Below are positions 25,532-33,424 of a stretch of 64,000 nucleotides of DNA, one piece after another. Made by a program: the position numbers and the translations under genes. The notes below the pieces were generated by a model. It had not been told where the DNA came from. It was given only the letters and a program-made list of their open reading frames with translations, and did no database searches. Source of the stretch: DASPKT01 sp035626475. Its GTDB lineage: Bacteria > Pseudomonadota > Alphaproteobacteria > Azospirillales > Azospirillaceae. How positions within the stretch are numbered: position 1 is the first letter of the stretch; every line of letters begins with the position of its first letter. The stretch spans positions 185,056 to 249,055 of the forward strand of contig DASPNP010000022.1 of assembly GCA_035626475.1 (NCBI GenBank), written 5' to 3'.

Positions 25532-26662
25532 ATGTCCACCACCGGCCTCCTGACCCCAGACGATTTCTCCGCCAACCCGTCGACCACCGGCCTGCTCGGC
25601 GCCGGCGGCAGCGTGCTCGGCGCCGTCGATTTCAACGGCGACAACGACTGGTTCCGCGTCGACCTCACCGTGGGCGTAACCTACACGATCAGTCTGGCCG
25701 GCGCCGGCCCCGCCGCGCTCGCCGACCCGGCCGTGGCGATCTACAGCGGCACCGGGCGCATCCTGCGCTTCAACGACGATGCCTCGGCCGCGACCCGCAA
25801 TTCCAGCCTGACCTACACCCCGGCGCAGAGCGGCACTTTCTTCGTCGCCGCCACCTCGGCCCTGGCGGATCAGGGCGGCGGCTACAACGTCTCGCTGGAT
25901 GCGATGCCGGCCGCCCCGGGCGTCACCGCGAACGCGCTGATCGGCGACTTCCTGTTCCAGAACACCACGACGGGCGCGGTCGCGGCGCAGCTCAGCGCCG
26001 GCGGCAGCCTCGCCTCGCGCTACCTGACCATCGACGGCAACCGGACCGTCCAGGCGGCGGCCGACATCAACGGCGACGGCCTGGCCGACCTGGTCTATGG
26101 CGGCGACGACGGCATCACCGCCCGCCTGGCGCAGCGCTCGGGCGAGGCGGCGGCGAAGACCATCCTGACCATCACGCCGGACTGGAAGGCGGCCGCCACG
26201 ACCGACTTCGACGGCGACGGCCGGGCCGACCTGATCCTGCAGCATGACAGCGGCGTGTTCGGCACGCTGCGCATCGGCGTGGACGGAAACGTCTGGACTC
26301 CCCTGGAGTCGATCGGCTCGGAGTGGCGGGTCGTGGGCGCGCTGGACGCCAATGGCGACGGCACGCCCGACATCATGCTGCAGAACCAGCAGACGGGCTG
26401 GGTCGTGACGCGCCCCGTGGGCACCGACGACACCGGGCTGCGCCCGATGTTCCAGGTGGAGACCGCCGTCCGCCTCGCCGGCACCGGCGACGTCACCGGC
26501 GACGGCCGCGCCGAGATCCTCTACCAGCGCACCGATACGGGCGAGTACGGCTATCTGCGGCCGGATGGGCTGGGCGGCGTCCAATCCATCGCCGTCGGCG
26601 ACGCCGGGCTGGAATGGCGCCTGGTCGGCGTCGGCGACCTGGACCTGCCGGTCTACGGCTGA
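25532..26662 (+). CDS. PPC-domain and FG-GAP/VCBS-repeat protein without catalytic domain
   Basis: This 376-residue protein resembles the C-terminal parts of the two metalloproteases. Residues about 20-120 form a PPC (bacterial pre-peptidase C-terminal) domain with DFNGDNDWFRVDL and SGTFFVAATS. About 140-370 are FG-GAP/VCBS repeats with the calcium-loop pattern DINGDGLADL, DFDGDGRADL, DANGDGTPDI and DVTGDGRAEI. No protease motif, signal peptide or cysteine cluster is present. A binding or adhesion role outside the cell is likely, but the export route is not visible. It is transcribed away from the exporter operon and stands alone ahead of rfbC. Confidence 0.8.
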   Translation: MSTTGLLTPDDFSANPSTTGLLGAGGSVLGAVDFNGDNDWFRVDLTVGVTYTISLAGAGPAALADPAVAIYSGTGRILRFNDDASAATRNSSLTYTPAQSGTFFVAATSALADQGGGYNVSLDAMPAAPGVTANALIGDFLFQNTTTGAVAAQLSAGGSLASRYLTIDGNRTVQAAADINGDGLADLVYGGDDGITARLAQRSGEAAAKTILTITPDWKAAATTDFDGDGRADLILQHDSGVFGTLRIGVDGNVWTPLESIGSEWRVVGALDANGDGTPDIMLQNQQTGWVVTRPVGTDDTGLRPMFQVETAVRLAGTGDVTGDGRAEILYQRTDTGEYGYLRPDGLGGVQSIAVGDAGLEWRLVGVGDLDLPVYG

Positions 26663-26718
26663 ACCCCGCACCACAGGCCGGCGCGGCTTCCACTTACGGG
26701 TGGGACGGCAGCCCGCCG

Positions 26719-26747
26719 TTGCCACCCGGCGGGGGATCGCGTATGCA
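26719..26747 (+). promoter_or_regulatory. candidate sigma-70 promoter for rfbCBDA
   Basis: TTGCCA at 26719-26724 and TATGCA at 26742-26747 are separated by 17 bases. Transcription would start about 27 bases before the rfbC ATG. The match is moderate and was found by eye. Confidence 0.4.
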
Positions 26748-26780
26748 CGACGCCTGATTTCCCCTTTCGCGCCGGCCGTC

Positions 26781-27341
26781 ATGCAGGTTACTCCGCTCGC
26801 CATCCCCGAAGTGATCCTGGTGGTGCCCAAGCGCTTCGGCGACGCCCGCGGCTGGTTCATGGAGACCTACGCCCGCGAGCGCTACCGCGATGCCGGCATC
26901 GCCGCCGACTTCGTGCAGGACAACCACTCGCTGTCCGGCCCCGTCGGCACCGTGCGCGGCCTGCATTTCCAGAAGCCGCCCCATGCCCAGGCCAAGCTGA
27001 TCCGCGTGCTGCGCGGGCGCATCCTGGACGTGGCGGTGGATGTGCGCGAGGGCTCGCCCACCTATGGCCGCCACGTCACGGCGTGGCTGTCGGCGGAGGG
27101 GGGCGAGCAGCTCTACGTGCCGGCCGGCTTCGCGCACGGCTTCTGCACGGTGGAGCCGGACACCGAGGTCGCCTACAAGGTGGACGCGCTGTACGCGCCC
27201 AGCCACGATGCCGGGCTGCTGTGGAACGACCCCGCCCTGGGCATCGACTGGCCGGTGGCGCCCCATGCCGCCACCGTCTCGGACAAGGACATGAAGCTGC
27301 CGCGGCTGGCCGATATCGGCGTGCCGTTCCCGGCGGCCTGA
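26781..27341 (+). CDS. rfbC: dTDP-4-dehydrorhamnose 3,5-epimerase
   Basis: Starting at ATG 26781 the protein has 186 residues, the usual RmlC size. The family signature is complete: FGDARGWFMETY near 19-30, DNHSLSGPVGTVRGLHFQ with the catalytic His62, and the cupin strands GRILDVAVDVREGSPTYGRH. YVPAGFAHGF and TEVAYKVDALYAP then carry the catalytic Tyr region. It converts dTDP-4-keto-6-deoxy-glucose to dTDP-4-keto-L-rhamnose. The upstream part of the open frame runs through promoter-like sequence and is excluded. First gene of rfbCBDA. Confidence 0.95.
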   Translation: MQVTPLAIPEVILVVPKRFGDARGWFMETYARERYRDAGIAADFVQDNHSLSGPVGTVRGLHFQKPPHAQAKLIRVLRGRILDVAVDVREGSPTYGRHVTAWLSAEGGEQLYVPAGFAHGFCTVEPDTEVAYKVDALYAPSHDAGLLWNDPALGIDWPVAPHAATVSDKDMKLPRLADIGVPFPAA

Positions 27342-27357
27342 CAGGAGTGCCAAGGCC

Positions 27358-28437
27358 TTGAAGATCATCGTCACCGGCGCCGCCGGCTTCATCGGGTCCG
27401 CCGTCTGCCGCCTGCTGCACCAGGACGGCACGGACGAGATCGTGGCGCTGGACAAGCTGACCTACGCCGCCAGCCTGGAATCGCTGCAGGGCGTGGTCCC
27501 CGGCAACCGCGCCGTGCTGGAGCAGGTGGACGTGGCCGATGCCGACGAGGTCCGCCGGGTCTTCCGGGAGCACCGGCCGGACGCCGTCATGCACCTGGCC
27601 GCCGAGAGCCATGTCGACCGCTCGATCGATGGCTCCGCCGTGTTCATCCGCACCAACGTGGTCGGCACGCACGTGATGCTGGAGGCGGCGCGGGAGTACT
27701 GGAACGGGCTGGCCGGAGAGCGCAAGGCCGCCTTCCGCTTCCACCACATCTCCACCGACGAGGTCTACGGTTCGCTGGGCGCCGAGGGGCTGTTCCGCGA
27801 GGACACGGCCTATGCGCCGAACTCGCCCTATTCGGCCAGCAAGGCGGCCTCGGACCATCTGGTCCATGCCTGGCACGAGACCTACGGGCTGCCGACGCTG
27901 CTGTCCAACTGCTCCAACAATTACGGCCCCTTCCATTTCCCGGAGAAGCTGATCCCGCTGATCATCCTCAACGGGCTGGAGGGCAAGCCCCTGCCGGTCT
28001 ACGGCAAGGGCGACAATGTCCGCGACTGGCTCTTCGTCGAGGACCATGCCCGCGCACTGGTGACCATCCTGAAGCGCGGCGTGCCGGGTGGGCGCTACAA
28101 TGTCGGCGGCAATGCCGAGCGCCGGAACATCGACGTGGTCCATGCCATCTGCGACCTGCTGGACGAGCTGGTGCCGGCGGGCAAGCCGCGGCGCGAGCTG
28201 ATCACCTACGTCGCCGACCGGCCGGGCCACGACAAGCGCTATGCCATCGACGCCTCCAAGATCAAGCGCGAGCTGGGCTGGGAACCGCAGGTGACCTTCG
28301 AGCAGGGGCTGCGCGCCACGGTCGAGTGGTACCTGGCGAACCGCTGGTGGTGGGAGCCGATCCGCCAGCGCAAATACTCCGGCGAGCGGCTGGGCACGCT
28401 CGCGCCCGCCCACGCCACTCCGGCCACGGCGGGCTGA
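27358..28437 (+). CDS. rfbB: dTDP-glucose 4,6-dehydratase
   Basis: This 359-residue short-chain dehydrogenase-like enzyme starts at TTG 27358, with AGGAG at 27343-27347. The NAD-binding loop is TGAAGFIGS at 6-14. The catalytic residues are Thr133-Asp134-Glu135 in STDEVYGSL and the Tyr158-x3-Lys162 pair in YSASK. It also shows NNYGPFHFPEKLIPL and RDWLFVEDHARAL, which are typical of RmlB. It makes dTDP-4-keto-6-deoxyglucose, the second step of dTDP-rhamnose synthesis. It lies 16 bases after rfbC and 4 bases before rfbD. Confidence 0.96.
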   Translation: MKIIVTGAAGFIGSAVCRLLHQDGTDEIVALDKLTYAASLESLQGVVPGNRAVLEQVDVADADEVRRVFREHRPDAVMHLAAESHVDRSIDGSAVFIRTNVVGTHVMLEAAREYWNGLAGERKAAFRFHHISTDEVYGSLGAEGLFREDTAYAPNSPYSASKAASDHLVHAWHETYGLPTLLSNCSNNYGPFHFPEKLIPLIILNGLEGKPLPVYGKGDNVRDWLFVEDHARALVTILKRGVPGGRYNVGGNAERRNIDVVHAICDLLDELVPAGKPRRELITYVADRPGHDKRYAIDASKIKRELGWEPQVTFEQGLRATVEWYLANRWWWEPIRQRKYSGERLGTLAPAHATPATAG

Positions 28438-28441
28438 GCCC

Positions 28442-29335
28442 ATGGCGCGGCTGCTGGTCACCGGCGGGGCGGGGCAGGTCGGGCTGGCGCTGCAGCGCCT
28501 CAGCTTGCCCGAGGGCTGGAGCCTGTCCTGCCCGGCGCGGGACGCCTTCGACATCGCCTCGCCCCAGGCCGTCGCCGCCGGGCTGGACGGCATCGACCTG
28601 GTGGTGAACTGCGCCGCCTACACCGCCGTGGACAAGGCCGAGAGCGAGCGTGATGCCGCCTTCGCCGCGAACCGCGACGGCCCGGCGAACCTGGCGGCGG
28701 TTTGCGCCGACCGGGGCATCCCGCTGATCCATCTCTCCACCGACTATGTCTTCGACGGTGAGAAGGCGGGCCCTTACGCCGAGGACGATCCGGTGGCGCC
28801 GTTGGGCGTCTATGGCGCGTCGAAGGAGGCGGGGGAGCGGGCGATCCGGGAGCGGCTGGCCGCGCACGTCATTCTGCGCACCGCCTGGGTCTACGGCCCC
28901 GACCGGACGAACTTCGTGCGCACCATGCTGCGCCTGGCGGCCGAGCGGCCCGAGGTGCGGGTGGTGGACGACCAGCGCGGCTGCCCCACCGCGGCGGCCG
29001 ACATCGCCGCGGCGATCCTTGAGGTCGCCCGCCAGCTGCTGGCCGGCAAGACGGACGGCTACGGCACCTTCCATCTCTGCGGCACGGGCGAGACCAGCTG
29101 GCACGGCTTCGCCGCCGAGATCTTCCGCCAGTCGGGCGGGCGCGGCGCGCCGGTGCCGGCCCTGCACCCGATCCCGACCTCCGCCTACCCGACGCCGGCC
29201 CGGCGGCCGCGCAACTCGGTGCTGAATTGCGGCAAGCTCGCCCGCACCTATGGCATCATCACGCCGGGCTGGCAGGACAGCCTGGCGCAGTGCCTGGACG
29301 TGCTGCTGCCGACTTCCCAGGAGAAGACCCGATGA
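28442..29335 (+). CDS. rfbD: dTDP-4-dehydrorhamnose reductase
   Basis: This 297-residue reductase has the NAD(P)-binding GGAGQVGLALQ near 9-19, NCAAYTAVDKAE near 58-69, and STDYVFDGEKAGPYAEDD near 99-116. The Tyr-x3-Lys pair is in YGASKEAGE, and RTAWVYG follows. All are hallmarks of RmlD, which reduces dTDP-4-keto-L-rhamnose with NADPH. Its stop overlaps the rfbA start (ATGA, 29332-29335), indicating coupled translation. Confidence 0.95.
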   Translation: MARLLVTGGAGQVGLALQRLSLPEGWSLSCPARDAFDIASPQAVAAGLDGIDLVVNCAAYTAVDKAESERDAAFAANRDGPANLAAVCADRGIPLIHLSTDYVFDGEKAGPYAEDDPVAPLGVYGASKEAGERAIRERLAAHVILRTAWVYGPDRTNFVRTMLRLAAERPEVRVVDDQRGCPTAAADIAAAILEVARQLLAGKTDGYGTFHLCGTGETSWHGFAAEIFRQSGGRGAPVPALHPIPTSAYPTPARRPRNSVLNCGKLARTYGIITPGWQDSLAQCLDVLLPTSQEKTR

Positions 29336-30237
29336 AGGGCCCCACCAAAGGCATCATCCTCGCCGGCGGTTCCGGCACGCGGCTGCACCCGGTCACGCGC
29401 TCGGTCAGCAAGCAGCTGCTGCCGATCTACGACAAGCCGATGATCTACTATCCGCTGTCGGTCCTGATGCTGGCCGGCATCCGCGAGATCCTGGTCATCA
29501 GCACGCCGCAGCACCTGCCGCTGTTCCAGGATCTGCTGGGCGACGGCAGCCAGTGGGGCATCGAGCTGCACTATGCCGAGCAGGCGGCGCCGAACGGCCT
29601 CGCCGAGGCCTTCATCATCGGCCGCGACTTCATCGGCCAGGACCCCTGCGCCCTGGTGCTGGGCGACAACATCTTCTACGCCGAGGGGCTGAGCGCCCAG
29701 GTGCAGCGCGCCGCCCAGGCCCGCGCCGGCGGCACCGTCTTCGCCTACTGGGTGGAGGACCCCCAGCGCTACGGCGTGGTCGAGTTCGACCGCACCGGCA
29801 AGGCCGTGGGCATCGTCGAGAAGCCCAAGGACCCCCGCTCCAACTGGGCGGTCACGGGCCTGTATTTCTACGACAACCGCGTCGTCGACATCGCCCGCTC
29901 GATCAAGCCCTCTCCCCGCGGCGAGCTGGAGATCACCGACGTCAACAACGCCTATCTGCAGATGGGCGAGCTGCGGGTGGAGCGGCTGGGCCGCGGCACG
30001 GCCTGGCTGGACACCGGCACCCATGACAGCCTGCTGGAGGCGGCGGAGTTCGTCCGCACCATCGAGCACCGCCAGGGGCTGAAGGTGGCCTGCCTGGAGG
30101 AGATCGCGCTGGCCATGGGCTTCGTCGGCGAGGAGGCGGTGCTGGCGGTCGCCAAGCAGTACCGCAACAGCCCCTACGGCCAGTATCTGGTCCGCCTGGT
30201 GGAGCGCCGCCGGTCGGACGAGCCGTTCCAGCCCTGA
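29332..30237 (+). CDS. rfbA: glucose-1-phosphate thymidylyltransferase
   Basis: Starting at the overlapping ATG 29332 the protein has 301 residues, as is normal for RmlA. The signature GIILAGGSGTRLHPVT near residues 7-22 binds dTTP. SKQLLPIYDKPMIYYPLS, LGDNIFY, RYGVVEFD and the EKPKDPRSNWAVTGLYFYD segment are all present, as is GTAWLDTGTHDSL. It activates glucose-1-phosphate, the first step towards dTDP-rhamnose. It closes the rfbCBDA operon and ends 3 bases before the convergent S41 peptidase gene. Confidence 0.96.
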   Translation: MKGPTKGIILAGGSGTRLHPVTRSVSKQLLPIYDKPMIYYPLSVLMLAGIREILVISTPQHLPLFQDLLGDGSQWGIELHYAEQAAPNGLAEAFIIGRDFIGQDPCALVLGDNIFYAEGLSAQVQRAAQARAGGTVFAYWVEDPQRYGVVEFDRTGKAVGIVEKPKDPRSNWAVTGLYFYDNRVVDIARSIKPSPRGELEITDVNNAYLQMGELRVERLGRGTAWLDTGTHDSLLEAAEFVRTIEHRQGLKVACLEEIALAMGFVGEEAVLAVAKQYRNSPYGQYLVRLVERRRSDEPFQP

Positions 30238-30240
30238 TCC

Positions 30241-31548
30241 TCAGCGGCTGGTGCGCGGGTGGGCGGCGCTGCCGCCGTCCTCCTGCAGCACCTCCAGCGC
30301 CATCGCGCGTCCGCCGTCCATCCGGAAGCGGATGCGGCTGGAGCGGCTGCCCTCCAGGGCGAAGAGATCGCCGCCCAGCGGCCGCATCGCCACCTCAGCC
30401 CGGCCCTCGCGCTTGTAGAACAGCGCCCCGCCCTCGGCCCTGACCGTCCGCTCGCCATAGCGGCCGGCATAGCGCGCCAGCTCGGCCGGGGACGGGCGCG
30501 GCGGGTTCAGTTCGGCGCGGGCGGCGGTCAGCGCCCAGGCGAAGCGGGCCTCGCCCGTACGCTTGGCGAGCGTCTCCAGCGCCTGGACATGCGCCGCCGC
30601 CAGCGCCCGGCCCGGTTCCGTCGCGACATCGGGGGCGACGCCCGTCCCTTCCCAGTTGCCGCCGCTCACCGCATGGATGGGCCGGTAGACCGACACGCTG
30701 GCGACGAATCCCGTGCCGACGGGGAACAGGGCGTTGTTGTTGGCGCCGCCGGCAGTGCGGGCGCCGACCAGCGTGCCCAGGCGGAACTGCTGGACATGGT
30801 AGGCGAACTCCTCGGCGGCCGAGGCGGCGTTGCCGTCCACCAGCACGAGGAGCGGCTTGCCCGTCACCCGCCCCGCCGGCAGATGGCCCAGCACCCGCGA
30901 CTGGTCGGGCGCGCCGTCGTCGCCCTGGAAGGTCATCATCAGCCGCTCGGGCGCGCCGGGCATGAAGTGGCTGATCGCGTAGCGCACGGCGCTGGTGGAG
31001 CCGCCATTGTTGCCCCGCAGATCGATGATCACCGCCTCGCCGTCGCGCAGGAAGCGCATCGCCGCGTCATAGGCGGACCCCGTCGCATCGGGCTGCCAGT
31101 AGAAGGACTTGATGCGGAGATAGCGGACATTGCCGTCCAGGATCGCCATTTCCTCCAGCCCGTGATTCGCCCGCCGGGCTTCCTCGGCGTACAGCTCGGC
31201 GCCGCCGCCATCCTCGGCGTTCCCCGCCTTCAGCCGCGCATGGACGGCCGGGTCCCAGCTCAAGCCCAGATGCCCGTCGCGGCCGGCGGCCTGCAGATCC
31301 TCGGTGACACGATCGGCGAGGTCGAGCGGGCTGGAGACGGCGTAGCGCCCCACGCCCAAAGCCTGCTCCAGCTTTCCGGCGATGGGCTCCTTCAGTTCCG
31401 GCGCCACATAGCGCTCGCGGATCAGCTTGGCGACCTCGGCCACGGCGCCGCGCGCCTCCTCCGGCGAGAGCGTCTGGGCGGCAGCCGGAAGGCCGAGCAG
31501 CAGGGCGAGGGGAGCCGCGAGGCACGCGGCGGCCAGTCGGCGGATCAT
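30241..31548 (-). CDS. S41-family peptidase, secreted
   Basis: This 435-residue protein has a signal peptide of about 24 residues (RRLAAACLAAPLALLLG, cleavage near AAAQ). An N-terminal helical domain and a tail-protease core follow, without a PDZ domain. The core shows AVIIDLRGNNGGSTSAVRYAI near 172-192 and the nucleophile region NAASAAEEFAY (Ser243). LVGARTAGGANN and GTGVAPDV follow. This is the IRBP-like group of S41 enzymes, likely periplasmic. A C-terminal 80-residue beta-rich tail may be a small accessory domain. It lies 15 bases downstream of a MarR regulator and is probably co-transcribed with it. Confidence 0.85.
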   Translation of the reverse strand: MIRRLAAACLAAPLALLLGLPAAAQTLSPEEARGAVAEVAKLIRERYVAPELKEPIAGKLEQALGVGRYAVSSPLDLADRVTEDLQAAGRDGHLGLSWDPAVHARLKAGNAEDGGGAELYAEEARRANHGLEEMAILDGNVRYLRIKSFYWQPDATGSAYDAAMRFLRDGEAVIIDLRGNNGGSTSAVRYAISHFMPGAPERLMMTFQGDDGAPDQSRVLGHLPAGRVTGKPLLVLVDGNAASAAEEFAYHVQQFRLGTLVGARTAGGANNNALFPVGTGFVASVSVYRPIHAVSGGNWEGTGVAPDVATEPGRALAAAHVQALETLAKRTGEARFAWALTAARAELNPPRPSPAELARYAGRYGERTVRAEGGALFYKREGRAEVAMRPLGGDLFALEGSRSSRIRFRMDGGRAMALEVLQEDGGSAAHPRTSR

Positions 31549-31563
31549 CGGTCGCTCCTCATC

Positions 31564-32043
31564 TCAGGGTTTCCCGTCCCGCCGCGCCAGCTCCGCCTGG
31601 ATGCGCTCCAGGAAGGGGCGGGATTCCAGCCGGGCGATGGCGTCGGCGACGATCTCCGCCAGCGGCACGCCCAGCTCGGCGCCGAGCCCGTCGGCGGCGG
31701 CGTTGGTGGCGGCCCAGTGCCGCCGCAGGGTGGGTAGAAGCGCCAGGGCGGCGTCGGTCAGGCGCACGATGCGCTCGCGCGCGTCCGCCCCGGGCTCGGT
31801 GGCGACCAGCCCCTGCCGCGCCATCTCCGCCACCGTCTGGCTGGCCGCGGAATGGGTGATGCCGGCGTGGGCGGCGATGGCCTTGATGGTGCTGGGCCCG
31901 GCTTCCGACAGCACGCGCACCACCGGCGTGAAGCGCGGCCGGTAATCCAGCCCGGAGGCGCGGTAGGCGGCCTCCACGTCGGCGTCCAGCCGCTCGACCA
32001 GGGTGCGCAGGAGGGAGCCGAGGGTCGGCTTGGAGATCGTCAT
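31564..32043 (-). CDS. MarR-family transcriptional regulator
   Basis: This 159-residue winged-helix regulator shows the recognition region STIKAIAAHAGITHSAASQTVAEMARQGLV near 51-80, followed by the wing ATEPGADARERIVRLT. The N- and C-terminal helices would form the dimer interface. It most likely represses its own operon with the S41 peptidase, because a perfect inverted repeat starts six bases upstream of its start codon. The inducing ligand is unknown. It is the first gene of a two-gene minus-strand unit. Confidence 0.88.
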   Translation of the reverse strand: MTISKPTLGSLLRTLVERLDADVEAAYRASGLDYRPRFTPVVRVLSEAGPSTIKAIAAHAGITHSAASQTVAEMARQGLVATEPGADARERIVRLTDAALALLPTLRRHWAATNAAADGLGAELGVPLAEIVADAIARLESRPFLERIQAELARRDGKP

Positions 32044-32048
32044 GCGCC

Positions 32049-32076
32049 GACAATATATAAGTGCTGTTATATTGTC
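32049..32076 (-). promoter_or_regulatory. inverted repeat, candidate MarR operator
   Basis: Perfect 9-base arms GACAATATA (32049-32057) and TATATTGTC (32068-32076) are separated by 10 bases. They sit directly upstream of the marR-like start at 32043. The element is strikingly AT-rich for this genome and includes a TATATT that could be the -10 box, so a bound dimer would block transcription. Confidence 0.7.
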
Positions 32077-32115
32077 CAGCGGCAGGGTGCCGCCGGTGAC
32101 GTCCCGCCCCTCACA

Positions 32116-33180
32116 TCAGAAGAACACGCGCCATTCCACCCAGGCGCCGTGCCCGTGCGCGTGGGCCAGCAGCCGCTCGGTCCCCTGGTGCGCGCCGCCG
32201 TCCCAGAGCCGCAGCGTCAGGGCGGCGGGGCCTTCCGCTTGCAGCTCGAAGCTCAGCCAAGCCAGCGGCCGCTCCTTCGTCGCGCGGGCCCCGGCCTCCT
32301 CCATCGCCGCGGTGATGCGGGCCTGCGTGGCGGCGGGCAGATACTGCCAGACGAGGGAATGGTAGAGCACTGTCGCAGCATCGGTCTCCTCGGCCAAGCG
32401 CGCGTCCACCCAGTCGGCCGCGTCAGCCCGGTTAACCCGCACCCCGGCGGCGCGGGCGAGATCCATGGCGCCCGCCAGCATGGCCATGCGCTCGCTCTGG
32501 TCGGCCCAGACATAGGCCCGCAGGCGCAGCCGCTGCTCCGCATCCTCCAGATCGATCGGCCTGATATCGCAGCCTTGGCGCGACACCACCCGCAGCGGCG
32601 CATCCATCCTGGGCGAGGGGCCCAGCCAGTCGGTGGCGACCTCCACCGAACTGCCGATGTCGCCGAACAGCGTGTCGGTCAACCGGTAGCGGAAGCGGTC
32701 GCCCATCAGGTTCAACCCGGCGCTGGCCCCGATCTCCAGCAGCCGCAGCGGCCGCCCGGTCAGGTGCGCCACCTCCAGGAAGCCGCCCAGCAGCACGGCG
32801 GAGCGGCGCGCCTCGTTGGTCTGCGGCGGCGAGGCCAGCCAGGCGCGCATATGCTCCGGATGCGCCGCCAGCGCGTCCCCGACGGCGGCCCACAGCGCCT
32901 CGATGTCGGCAGCGTGCGGCGGGTAGCAGGCGGCCAGGGCGGGGGCGCTCCCGGAGAGCACCAGCGCGTGCAGGGCACCCGCGAAGCGCAGCGCCAGTGC
33001 ATCGGCCTTCGGATCGCCCGGCCAGTCGCCCAGCAGGTCGGCCGGCGCCTGGCCCGCCGCCAGCGCCAATCCCGCCCGCTCCAGCAGCCGGGCGGTGAAG
33101 GGGGAGCCGAGCTCGTCGCACCAGCGCACCTGGGTGGCGAAGGCGGCGAGCACGTCCGGGCGGGCGGGGGCGGCTGGCAT
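32116..33180 (-). CDS. DUF2332-family protein (methyltransferase-like)
   Basis: Starting at ATG 33180 behind an AGGAAG site, the protein has 354 residues. The first half is helical (FATQVRWCDELGSPFTARLLE). The second half has a Rossmann-like segment RPLRLLEIGASAGLNLMGDRF near 141-161, with a motif-I-like EIGASAG. It also holds VLYHSLVWQYL and RPLAWLSFELQ. This pattern fits my memory of DUF2332, whose function is not established; a SAM-dependent reaction is possible but unproven. The longer upstream frame to 33558 runs into the divergent UDP-xylose synthase gene and is rejected. It ends about 70 bases before the MarR start region. Confidence 0.78.
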   Translation of the reverse strand: MPAAPARPDVLAAFATQVRWCDELGSPFTARLLERAGLALAAGQAPADLLGDWPGDPKADALALRFAGALHALVLSGSAPALAACYPPHAADIEALWAAVGDALAAHPEHMRAWLASPPQTNEARRSAVLLGGFLEVAHLTGRPLRLLEIGASAGLNLMGDRFRYRLTDTLFGDIGSSVEVATDWLGPSPRMDAPLRVVSRQGCDIRPIDLEDAEQRLRLRAYVWADQSERMAMLAGAMDLARAAGVRVNRADAADWVDARLAEETDAATVLYHSLVWQYLPAATQARITAAMEEAGARATKERPLAWLSFELQAEGPAALTLRLWDGGAHQGTERLLAHAHGHGAWVEWRVFF

Positions 33181-33366
33181 CGGGTTACTTCCTCGGCGTC
33201 GCTGCGATCCGCCCGCGACTCTATTGAGCGCTCCCGCCCGGCGCAACCGGCCCCCTCCCGCCCTTTCGGGGTGGCTTCTATGTATCGGGCGCATCGCCGC
33301 ATGCACGGTGGCCCCAATCCCGCCGGGGCGGCACCCTGCCTCGACGCCGCCTTTCGGGCGGTATGC

Positions 33367-33384
33367 CGTTCCGGGTCCGGAACG
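33367..33384. promoter_or_regulatory. 18-base perfect palindrome upstream of UDP-xylose synthase
   Basis: CGTTCCGG and CCGGAACG flank a two-base centre (GT), about 40 bases before the ATG at 33425. It lies in the 244-base divergent region between the DUF2332 and UDP-xylose synthase genes. It could be an operator or a small RNA hairpin. Confidence 0.4.
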
Positions 33385-33424
33385 ATTGCATTCGGGCCAA
33401 ATGCCTGCGAGGGGGAGAGGGGCT

